From Streptomyces sp. NBC_01451 (GTDB lineage Bacteria; Actinomycetota; Actinomycetes; Streptomycetales; Streptomycetaceae), in contig NZ_CP109479.1 of NCBI RefSeq assembly GCF_036227485.1, positions 5,704,001-5,768,000 on the forward strand: a stretch of DNA of 64,000 bases, given 5' to 3'. Every line of letters begins with the position of its first letter. The first letter of the stretch is position 1. This document shows positions 33,972-40,742 of the stretch, piece by piece. Under the pieces are notes generated by a model. It did no database searches and was not told the DNA's origin. It saw only the letters and a program-made list of their open reading frames with translations. Both the position numbers and the translations under genes were made by a program.

Positions 33972-34221
33972 CGGTGAACACCGTCCCGTTCTTGATCTCG
34001 ACGCTCTCGCCGGTACTCAGGGTGCCGTCGGCGGGCTTCTGGTGGGCGTGCCGGAAGCTGACCGTGATGAGGACGTTCGGGCCCGATGGGACGGGATCGA
34101 GGGCCAGTCGGACCACCTCCTCGAAGGTCAGGGTGTCCTGGTGGACGGTCTTCTCGCGTGCGTTCACGACGATCTTGTAGTCGCGCTGGTGGGCGTTGGG
34201 GGCTGCGGAGACGTCAGGCAT
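33949..34221 (-). CDS. Single-domain ubiquitin-like protein (multiubiquitin family)
   Basis: The 90-residue protein is one beta-grasp domain: YKIVVNAREKTVHQDTLTFE opens with the first hairpin and the fourth-strand region reads NVLITVSFRHA. The middle and end (DGTLSTGESVEIKNGTVFTV) match the multiubiquitin domain, which usually occurs in two or three copies but is single here. The C-terminus is VVATDKS, with no Gly-Gly. GAGAGGAG lies six bases before ATG 34221. It is first in the operon with the E2-E1 fusion and the DUF6527 gene, so it is the probable conjugated modifier. Confidence 0.85.
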   Translation of the reverse strand: MPDVSAAPNAHQRDYKIVVNAREKTVHQDTLTFEEVVRLALDPVPSGPNVLITVSFRHAHQKPADGTLSTGESVEIKNGTVFTVVATDKS

Positions 34222-34298
34222 CTCGGCTCCTCTCGTCGGTTTCATTGAAGCCAGTGAAACCGTACCACGGGTCACCGCAGTCGCACGCGACACGCCTG

Positions 34299-34315
34299 AA
34301 CGGGTGACACCCGTT
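34299..34315. promoter_or_regulatory. Inverted repeat between the Ubl operon and the GHKL gene
   Basis: AACGGGTGACACCCGTT has perfect 7-bp arms and a 3-bp centre. It lies 78 bp before the Ubl start and at or just before the GHKL ATPase start, so one bound dimer could govern both divergent units. A related CGGGTCACC lies nearby at 34268-34276. Confidence 0.6.
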
Positions 34316-34323
34316 CTTGGGCG

Positions 34324-35199
34324 GTGCCCCTGGCATCCTGGTCTGTCGTGCTACTCGAACTCGTCGGACGCCACCCGTTGCTCCGCGCCGACCTGGCTCT
34401 CCATCTCCGCCCCGGCGAGCCCCTCACCGTCGACGCCACGCGGCTGCAGTTCATCAGCCCACTCGACCTCGCCGCCGTATCAGCACTCGCCCAAGCCGCT
34501 TCTGTCATGTCCGGCGAGAGTGTGCTGCGTCTCCCCTCCGATCCTCGTGTCGCCTCCTACTTGCAGCGGATGGACCTCCTCGCCCAGCTTCCCGAGGGCG
34601 CCACTGTCGTCGGGGCCGTTCCGTTCGATGACCGGCGTGACCATCGCGCGACTCTCCTTGAGACCACTCTCCTGACCCCGGAGACCGCCGACGACGTAGG
34701 TGAGCGCATAGGTCTTCTCGCTGTTGCCAACCTTGGTGCGTCTCCGGGTGCTCAGGTCGCCCGCAGTGTCGGTGAGCTGATCGACAATGCCGTCAGTCAT
34801 GGGTGCGGCCCTGGGGGTGCCTATATAGCTGCCCAGACGTACACCGGAAAGACCACTGGAACCCGTCGCTTGGAAGTAGCCATCTGCGACAACGGCATTG
34901 GGGTCCTCGCCCATCTGAGCCGAAACCCCGACCACGCCGACTTGGCGGACAGTGAAACTGCACTCCATAGGGCCCTCCGCCGTGGCATCAGCGGTACCGG
35001 GGGAGGTCGTGGCAACGGGCTGCCCGACCTGCTCAGTCAGGCCGGCGGCACCGGGCCAACCCGGCTTGTCCTGCGAAGTGGGCACGGGCTTGTGCGAGCC
35101 GCCAGACATCTCGCGGGGGCACCTGCCGTGCGCGGCTTCACCACGGGCATGCCCGTGGACGGCACATGGGCATGGCTGAGAGTCTCATTTGCGCCGTAA
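34324..35199 (+). CDS. GHKL ATPase (HATPase_c) with N-terminal STAS-like region
   Basis: The 291-residue protein has an N-terminal STAS-like segment (LTVDATRLQFISPLDLAAVS) and a C-terminal Bergerat-fold ATPase with N box VGELIDNAVSHG, G1 box CDNGIG and G2 box GGGRGNGL. It lacks a phospho-acceptor His domain, so it resembles anti-sigma kinases (SpoIIAB/RsbW) more than sensor kinases. GTG 34324 is the first in-frame start; GTG 34348 is equally plausible. It pairs with the STAS-like protein gene downstream, 45 bp away. Confidence 0.82.
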   Translation: MPLASWSVVLLELVGRHPLLRADLALHLRPGEPLTVDATRLQFISPLDLAAVSALAQAASVMSGESVLRLPSDPRVASYLQRMDLLAQLPEGATVVGAVPFDDRRDHRATLLETTLLTPETADDVGERIGLLAVANLGASPGAQVARSVGELIDNAVSHGCGPGGAYIAAQTYTGKTTGTRRLEVAICDNGIGVLAHLSRNPDHADLADSETALHRALRRGISGTGGGRGNGLPDLLSQAGGTGPTRLVLRSGHGLVRAARHLAGAPAVRGFTTGMPVDGTWAWLRVSFAP

Positions 35200-35244
35200 C
35201 CTCACTATGCTTCAATGCGTTCAATGAAAACGACGAGGCAAGGA

Positions 35245-35781
35245 ATGAGCACCTTCCCCGTACAGCCCTACGGCGAGTTCCTCTTCACGCGCGCCCGAGG
35301 GGCGGCAGCGCGAGCCGACCTGGAAGAGCACCTGCGGCAGTCTGATGTCCTGCCCATGCTGACGATCGACTTCGTCGGCGTCGTTGCGATGACCAACAGC
35401 TTCGCGGACGAGTTCCTCGGCAAGTTCTACACGCTTCTCTCGGCTGAAGGTCATGCCGTGGAAGCCGTGCAGCTCGCAGGATTGAACGAGGAGACCCGGG
35501 ACGCAGTCAACGTGTGTCTGCAAAGGCGCAAACAGTTTGCCGTGGATGCCGAGAGTCACACCCTCCTCGGGGATGCAGAAGTCCTGACGGACACCTATCA
35601 GCGCGCACGCAAACTCAGTGCCTTCCGTGCGGCGGAGCTTGCCGAGGAACTGCACATCTCCTTGCCTAACGCGAACAATCGGCTCAAGCGTCTCCTGGAA
35701 GCGGGAGCACTCCGGCGTGAACGTTCCGCGGGCCCTGACCGAGGCGGCAAGGAGTTCATCTACAGCGTGCCTGCCTTCTGA
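35245..35781 (+). CDS. STAS-like (DUF4325) protein with C-terminal winged helix
   Basis: The 178-residue product has a DUF4325-type STAS-like core (MLTIDFVGVVAMTNSFADEF, then FLGKFYTLL) and a C-terminal wHTH (AELAEELHISLPNANNRLKR, LLEAGALRRE, FIYSVPAF). A DNA-binding STAS partner of the upstream GHKL ATPase makes a self-contained switch: the ATPase could phosphorylate or bind the STAS part and so change DNA binding. GAGG at 35235 is six bases before ATG 35245; ATGs at 35215 and 35224 are in frame too. Confidence 0.82.
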   Translation: MSTFPVQPYGEFLFTRARGAAARADLEEHLRQSDVLPMLTIDFVGVVAMTNSFADEFLGKFYTLLSAEGHAVEAVQLAGLNEETRDAVNVCLQRRKQFAVDAESHTLLGDAEVLTDTYQRARKLSAFRAAELAEELHISLPNANNRLKRLLEAGALRRERSAGPDRGGKEFIYSVPAF

Positions 35782-35856
35782 GGGGCAGCCGGGCCTTCGC
35801 CCCACTCGTGAAGGCTCAGTACGCTGCCGGTCCGCCGAGTTCGTCCGGGCTTCAGC

Positions 35857-35976
35857 GCTGTTGATCTCCAAGCCGTACATGGACGCGTTCGTGTGGGACC
35901 GGCCGCCAGCTGCGGCCCGAGATGCTACGAGTGGCTTCTGAGCGCCGGATTCAACAGCCTCCTCGTCAGGTTCTGA
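35857..35976 (+). pseudogene. Decayed 3' fragment of a YdcF-like (DUF218) gene
   Basis: One frame encodes LLISKPYMDAFVW, close to LLISKPYMERRSY of the intact YdcF-like gene at 40053-40742. A second frame encodes LLSAGFNSLLVRF and stop, matching its terminal LLQAGFDSRLIGA. About 200 bp between the two is missing and the frames differ. It is the remnant of a second copy. Confidence 0.85.
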
Positions 35977-36069
35977 GATCGATGCAGTTCAGGCGGAGGC
36001 GGGAGAGCGGAGCTCATTGCCGATGCGGGTGAGTGGTTCGCGGTGCGGCTGTAGCCCTCTGCATGATCG

Positions 36070-36311
36070 GGCCATGGCCACGCCGATCACCGCCTCTAGG
36101 CCGACCGTGGCGACGGTGAAGAAGGTGGTGTTCCAGAACTGCTCTCCGGCGGAGCCGAAGATGTCGGCGTAGTTCCGCAGCCCCACGAACGACTCGGTGC
36201 CGCTGATGAAACCGGTCGCCGGGTCCAGCCCCTTGGTCCCGTACAGCGACTCCTTGAGCGCCATGAGGTCGGGTAGAGCACGACGATCGTAAGCACCAGG
36301 AGCCTGGCCAC
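36070..36311 (-). pseudogene. Truncated, frameshifted sugar ABC transporter permease fragment
   Basis: In one frame the region begins ARLLVLTIVVLYPT (a first membrane helix). It shifts to ALKESLYGTKGLDPATGFIS, then FVGLRNYADIFG and FWNTTFFTVATVGLEAVIGV, the usual N-terminal 80 residues of a MalF-type permease. The homology stops at VAMA near 36070. It is not related to the intact permeases at 3-5 kb beyond family level. Confidence 0.8.
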
Positions 36312-36480
36312 CCGCCCGGAACCCTACGAGATGGGCCGTGTCGCCAGCGAACTGGCTCTGCGGCTGATCGACGACTCCGACGCGGACCATGAGCAGCACA
36401 TCGTCCTGCCGGCGACGCTGATCCCGCGGACGACCACCGCGCCGCCGCCCGGGACCTCTGGGGAGCGGGACACCGAGTAG
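36304..36480 (+). pseudogene. C-terminal fragment of a LacI-family regulator
   Basis: The plus frame ending in TAG at 36478-36480 reads YEMGRVASELALRLIDD and then HIVLPATLIPRTTTAPPP, the standard last 55 residues of a LacI/PurR-type sugar repressor. No HTH or sensor part remains. With the adjacent divergent permease fragment it represents the scar of a lost carbohydrate locus. Confidence 0.82.
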
Positions 36481-36508
36481 GACCGCACCTCGTGGGGCGG
36501 GCTCCGAG

Positions 36509-36862
36509 TCAGGGGAGAAGGCCGATCCGGATGGCCATGGCACCAAGGGCTTCCTTCGCCGGTGGGTAGATGGCCCGGATACGGGCGAGTTGCTCGTCAC
36601 GGGTGGCGGTGGGGTTGACGTTGGAGGGCCCCTCGCCGTCGAGCAGGGCCTCGAAGCTGGAGTACTCGGTGACCCGTTTGACCGTGACCTTGCAGGTCTC
36701 CTCGGTGCCTTTGATGCGGAAGCGGATGGTGTCGCCGGCGGCGAGGTCGGCGAGGTGGGGGTATTTGACCCGTACCTCGATGGTCTTGGTGCCGGCGGCG
36801 ACGAGGTCGAAGTACTGGCGGTAGAGGTTGAGTTCGCGGACACGCGGGGTGGTGTTGCTCAT
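36509..36862 (-). CDS. ASCH-domain protein
   Basis: The 117-residue protein is an ASCH domain: ELNLYRQYFDLVAAGTKTIE leads into EVRVKYPHLADLAAGDTIRF with the conserved KTIEVR and GD turns. ASCH domains bind RNA or nucleosides, and some remove acyl groups from modified cytidine. Its ATG overlaps the stop of the synthetase-like gene (ATGA at 36859-36862), so the two are made together. A role in recognising the RNA or nucleotide handled by the upstream protein is inferred. Confidence 0.85.
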   Translation of the reverse strand: MSNTTPRVRELNLYRQYFDLVAAGTKTIEVRVKYPHLADLAAGDTIRFRIKGTEETCKVTVKRVTEYSSFEALLDGEGPSNVNPTATRDEQLARIRAIYPPAKEALGAMAIRIGLLP

Positions 36863-37980
36863 AGGGCGGAAATGCTCCTGGGCGCTGGTGCGGTGATGAG
36901 GCGGCCGATCTCGGCTGCGGAGTACGAGCGGAAGAAGTGCCGTGGGTCGGACAGCAGGGTCTCGGCCGTGGCCAGTAGTTGGTCGGCGTATTCGCTGATG
37001 GTGCCGGGCCATTGCCGGGTGTCGAGCATCCAGTCGGCGGCGCCGTCGGGCAAGGGGGCGTGGCCTTCGCGGATGAGGGACTTGGAGAGTTTCGCACCGG
37101 TGTCGGTGACGACTTGTGGGCAGAACAGGCGGGCGGGGAGCTGGGCACGAGTGAGGCCGACGGCTTGAAGGGCTTCGTCGACGAGGAGGGAGCCGAAGAC
37201 CCAGTCGCCGCCCTTGACCATCACGTGCAGAGTTCCACCTGCCCCCGTGCTGTTGAGGGCGAGTTCCTTGACGAGGTTGCGGTACAGGGTGGCCAAGTCG
37301 AGGTAGGCGCCGGCGGTAGGCGTGATGGTGACCTGGTAAGGACCGTGGTGGAGGCAGATGGCATCGACGTCGGCACCTTCTCGGTCGGTGAGGTGCACGC
37401 GCGTGCGTTCGGCGTGCTTCTCGGACCAGCCGCAGCCGGGGTGCGGGCAGGGGATTCGAAGGTGTGGGGTGCCGGTGGAGGGGGCGAGCCACCAGCGGGC
37501 GGCGTCGAGTCGGGGCAGTAGCCGCAGCCAGGTGCGGCGGAAGTGTTCGCCAGATTGCTGCTGGGTGTAGGTCGCGGCACGGTGGGGAATGCCCAGGCGC
37601 CGGGAGAGAGCCGTGAACAGGGGTTGGTACAGGGCGGCGACGAGGTCGGTCAGGGCCTGGTTGCCGAGGGCCTGGGCGTAGGTGCGTTGGTAGCGGTGGC
37701 CGCTGGCCGGGTCTGTGGACACTTCGTACGGGGCGTTGTCGAGGGCGCTGAAGAGGACCTCGGTGGGGATGCCGAAGCGGTCCCGTAGGCGGGCGGCCAT
37801 GGCGAAGGCGAGCGACTGGACGAGCGAGGTGCCGATGTGCGGGGTGCCGTTGATCTGGGTGCCGACGACCAGCACGATCCGCTCGGGCGGAGCGGCCAGG
37901 ATGCGCGGCGTCAGAACGTCCTCGGCGCGGAGAAGGGCGTTGGCGAGGACGGTGTTCGGTGAGACGAGACGGGCCGTCAT
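36859..37980 (-). CDS. Class-I aminoacyl-tRNA-synthetase-like protein (LysRS-I-like)
   Basis: The 373-residue protein has the two signature loops of class I synthetases in the right order: TQINGTPHIGTS (HIGH-like, residues 48-51) and GAKLSKSL (KMSKS-like, 297-301). An inserted zinc-binding module (CPHPGCGWS at 178-183 with CLHHG at 209-213) sits between them, and the KGGDWVFG stretch before the second loop recalls class I LysRS. It is shorter than a full synthetase and no anticodon-binding domain is evident, so it may activate an amino acid for a substrate other than tRNA, or modify tRNA or RNA. The partner ASCH protein supports an RNA-related task. Confidence 0.72.
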   Translation of the reverse strand: MTARLVSPNTVLANALLRAEDVLTPRILAAPPERIVLVVGTQINGTPHIGTSLVQSLAFAMAARLRDRFGIPTEVLFSALDNAPYEVSTDPASGHRYQRTYAQALGNQALTDLVAALYQPLFTALSRRLGIPHRAATYTQQQSGEHFRRTWLRLLPRLDAARWWLAPSTGTPHLRIPCPHPGCGWSEKHAERTRVHLTDREGADVDAICLHHGPYQVTITPTAGAYLDLATLYRNLVKELALNSTGAGGTLHVMVKGGDWVFGSLLVDEALQAVGLTRAQLPARLFCPQVVTDTGAKLSKSLIREGHAPLPDGAADWMLDTRQWPGTISEYADQLLATAETLLSDPRHFFRSYSAAEIGRLITAPAPRSISAL

Positions 37981-37997
37981 GGAATGTCCCCTTGCGG

Positions 37998-38480
37998 TCA
38001 GGCCGGACGGAATGAGGTGTTGCCGGGTTTGACGGGACGTGCCTGGCCCTGGATACCGGCGTCAGAGCGCGCTTCTTCCTGGGCACCGGCGACGTACGGG
38101 TGTTGGAGCGCGGTGCGGAGGGCGTCCGAGTCGGTGAGGGTGTTGTCGTCGGGTAGTTCGCACCAGCCGCCGAACCAGTCGTCGAGCCGCTCCACGCCGG
38201 GTGCGACGAGCCAGGAGTTGGTGGAGAGGTGCCGTACCGGCAGGTCGTCCCAGCTGTCGGCGGTGCTGGTCGCGATGGCGTAGTAGAGGCGCTCGTTGGG
38301 CCCGTCGTCGAGCACCGGGCCGATCGACGCACCGGTGCCGCGCAGGTGGGCCAGGGCCAGAAGACCGGTCTCGGCAGAGGTGCGCACGAGGTCCCAGCCG
38401 TCGCCTACCTTCAGCAGACGCAGTCCGGGCACGTCGCTGACCATGGGTGCGCTGCGCAACGCGTCGCGCATGGACATCAT
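37998..38480 (-). CDS. Hypothetical protein in synthetase-like operon
   Basis: The 160-residue protein is not recognised. It has a short hydrophobic core (GLLALAHLRGTGASIGPVLD, then RLYYAIATSTADSWDDL) and a recurring Trp/Asp-rich segment (VERLDDWFGGWCELPDDNTL). There is no signal peptide. ATGATG at 38480/38477 overlaps the stop of the upstream gene, so it is coupled to it. Proteins like this occur beside XRE regulators in Streptomyces accessory regions. Confidence 0.65.
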   Translation of the reverse strand: MMSMRDALRSAPMVSDVPGLRLLKVGDGWDLVRTSAETGLLALAHLRGTGASIGPVLDDGPNERLYYAIATSTADSWDDLPVRHLSTNSWLVAPGVERLDDWFGGWCELPDDNTLTDSDALRTALQHPYVAGAQEEARSDAGIQGQARPVKPGNTSFRPA

Positions 38481-38893
38481 GTGTCCCCCTGGGGCTGGAG
38501 GTTGGGGCTCGTGCCGCGGGAAGGCGCGGACTCCGTGATCGGCTTGAGGGAGCGGACCACGATCAGCCGGGTGCCCGTTGCTGTTATCTGTTGCTTCCGT
38601 TCGTTGCCGATGCTCCTGGGACCGAGGTGGCTGAGGGCGGGGACCACGGCGCCGTATGTGTCGGGTAGTTCGAGGGTGTCGACCAGCCCGATGAAGGCGG
38701 AGGAGCGGATGGCCACCGTGGTGTCGCGGTCGGTGAAGACGCCACAGAGGGCCAGTTCGTGTCGGCGGCAGTAGTCGGTGAGGCAGTCGACGAGCGCCGC
38801 ATGGCGGACCCGGCCGCCGGTGACGTGTCGTAGGTAGCCGAAGACCTGGGGGAAGGCGACGCGTCGGCGTTCCGTGATGAGTTCGTCGTCCAT
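38477..38893 (-). CDS. Small protein with resolvase-like fold features
   Basis: The 138-residue product recalls the N-terminal domain of serine recombinases: LALCGVFTDRDTTVAIRSSA followed by AFIGLVDTLELPDTYGAVV and VPALSHLGPRSIGNERKQQI. The catalytic Ser motif (YxRxS) is not visible, so it would be inactive as a recombinase. It lies divergent from the XRE-TPR regulator with a promoter gap of about 120 bp. ATG 38893 is chosen; GTG 38899 is alternative. Confidence 0.55.
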   Translation of the reverse strand: MDDELITERRRVAFPQVFGYLRHVTGGRVRHAALVDCLTDYCRRHELALCGVFTDRDTTVAIRSSAFIGLVDTLELPDTYGAVVPALSHLGPRSIGNERKQQITATGTRLIVVRSLKPITESAPSRGTSPNLQPQGDT

Positions 38894-39012
38894 GTCCACA
38901 GCGTCGGTCGGCGTGAAGGGCCTTGAAATGACCTGCTGTTGTACTTCCGTTGCACTTCCCGCCCCACGTCGTCACCGAGAGTGCTTCCATACGTGACGGA
39001 GGGAGGTAGTCC

Positions 39013-40056
39013 GTGGTCAGCGTGCAGCAGTGGACGGGCAGGGAAGCGAGCGCTCTGCGTGCTGCTCTGCGAATGAGCATGCGGGCCTTCGCCGAGCACC
39101 TGGGCGTCGCACTGCGCACGGTGGCCAAGTGGGAGAGCCTGGGAGCCGAGACCCGGCCTCGGCCCGATACCCAGGCGATCCTCGACACCTCGCTCGCTCG
39201 TGCCGATGCTGCCGCCCATGCCCGGTTCGAGGCGGTGCTGTTCCCGGGGCGGAAGTGCGCGCGGTCGGCGGACTACGAGACCTGGACAGAGGACATCGAG
39301 CGCGCCGTAGTCTGCGTCGGCCGCCAGGACTTCTCCTTCGCCGCGACCTTGTTGAACCGCTGGCTGGCGAGCCGTGACGCGCACGGCCTGGATGACAAGG
39401 GCCTTTATCTGTATGGGCGTTCGCTTGTCCTGCTCGGTGATGTGCAACGAGACCAGGGAGCGATCCTCGGCCCGCTGTCCGCCCGGCAGTCCTATCTGAC
39501 CGCGCGCGACATGTTCTCCGAGCTCGCCATCCCGCGCCGGGTCGCCCAGATCGAGCTGTCCCTCGCTGTCGTGCAGGAGATGTCAGGTCAGCTGGATGCC
39601 TCCGCCCGATGGTACGAGCAACTTGCCGCCGACCAGCGGCTCAGCCGACGGGACCGAGCTCGCGCCCGGTTGTGGATCGGTACGGCTCTGAGCAAGGAGG
39701 GCAACAACGAGTACGCCACCAACGTCATGGCTGCTGCCACCCGCGAGTTCGAGGCACTCGGTGAGCCGGAGGACTGGTCCGTGGCACACCAGAAGCTCGC
39801 CCTGGCCCACCGCGGCGCCGGCGACCTGAAGCAGGCCCTGCACTACATCGGCATCGCGCGTACCACCGGCACGGTCGACTCCCCGATGCAGCGGGTGCGG
39901 CTGGACACCGCGTACGGGCACATCCTTCTGTCGGATGCGGCGACCCGGAATGATGGGCTGTCCGTCCTCGACCAGGCGGCACAGGTGGCTCAGCAGTTCG
40001 GGCTGAGCCACCAACTGCGCAGCATCGAGGGCATCCGAAAAGGCCAGCAGAGATGA
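39013..40056 (+). CDS. XRE-family regulator with TPR-like repeats
   Basis: The 347-residue protein has an XRE HTH at residues 10-45 (ALRMSMRAFAEHLGVALRTV, AKWE) and a helical C-terminal part with tetratricopeptide-like pairs (YLYGRSLVLLGDVQRDQGA, QKLALAHRGAGDLKQALHYI). Such HTH-TPR proteins often sense a peptide or metabolite. GTG 39013 follows GGAGGT. Its stop overlaps the ATG of the YdcF-like gene. It probably controls this operon and the divergent one. Confidence 0.85.
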   Translation: MVSVQQWTGREASALRAALRMSMRAFAEHLGVALRTVAKWESLGAETRPRPDTQAILDTSLARADAAAHARFEAVLFPGRKCARSADYETWTEDIERAVVCVGRQDFSFAATLLNRWLASRDAHGLDDKGLYLYGRSLVLLGDVQRDQGAILGPLSARQSYLTARDMFSELAIPRRVAQIELSLAVVQEMSGQLDASARWYEQLAADQRLSRRDRARARLWIGTALSKEGNNEYATNVMAAATREFEALGEPEDWSVAHQKLALAHRGAGDLKQALHYIGIARTTGTVDSPMQRVRLDTAYGHILLSDAATRNDGLSVLDQAAQVAQQFGLSHQLRSIEGIRKGQQR

Positions 40057-40742
40057 GCCAGGGAGTGCCAGTGCCGGAGCACCAGCAACGTCAGATCACC
40101 GACGAGCAGTTCCACGACGCGACGTTGATCTGGAACTACCACCAGATGGGACATGAGGAGCGCCCCTGCTCGGCGGCGATCGGCCTGGGCAGTCACGACC
40201 TCGGGGTGGCCACGACGGCCGCCGACCTCTACCGCGTCGGCCTCTTCCCCGTCGTGGTGTTCAGCGGCGGCAACAGCTCCACCACGCGTGCCCGCTTCCC
40301 GCGCGGCGAGGCCGTCCACTACCGCGAGCACGTGCTCGCCCTGGGCGTTCCGGACGAGGCGATCCTGGTGGAACCGAAGGCGGCGAACACCGGCCAGAAC
40401 ATCACCTTCTCCCGCGAGCTGCTGGCCGACGCAGGCGTGGAGGTGGAGTCGCTTCTGCTGATCTCCAAGCCGTACATGGAGCGCCGCTCGTACGCGACGT
40501 GCCGCAAATTGTGGCCTGAGGCCGAGGTCGTCTGCGCCTCCGAGCCGCTGGAACTGGACGACTACATCAAGTCCATCGGTGACGAAAAGCTCGTCGTCGA
40601 CATGCTCGTCGGCGACCTGCAACGGGTGATCGAGTACCCGAAGCTCGGCTTCGCCGTCGAGCAGGACGTACCGAAGGATGTCCATGACGCCTACAAGCGC
40701 CTTCTACAGGCCGGATTCGACAGCCGCCTCATCGGCGCCTGA
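40053..40742 (+). CDS. YdcF family (DUF218) protein
   Basis: The 229-residue protein has the DUF218 core: an AAIGLGSHDLGVATTAADLY loop, FPVVVFSGGNS, the Arg-rich turn and ILVEPKAANTGQNITFSREL with the conserved Glu, Asn and Thr. LLISKPYMERRSY follows. The fold binds nucleotide-like or lipid-linked substrates; SanA/YdcF relatives act in envelope metabolism. There is no membrane segment here, so it is cytoplasmic. It overlaps the XRE gene by 4 bp. A decayed copy lies at 35857-35976. Confidence 0.86.
   Translation: MSQGVPVPEHQQRQITDEQFHDATLIWNYHQMGHEERPCSAAIGLGSHDLGVATTAADLYRVGLFPVVVFSGGNSSTTRARFPRGEAVHYREHVLALGVPDEAILVEPKAANTGQNITFSRELLADAGVEVESLLLISKPYMERRSYATCRKLWPEAEVVCASEPLELDDYIKSIGDEKLVVDMLVGDLQRVIEYPKLGFAVEQDVPKDVHDAYKRLLQAGFDSRLIGA

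Noticed and set aside
38477..38893. The resolvase-like protein as the missing island recombinase
   Set aside because: It lacks the catalytic serine motif and the long C-terminal domain of integrating serine recombinases.
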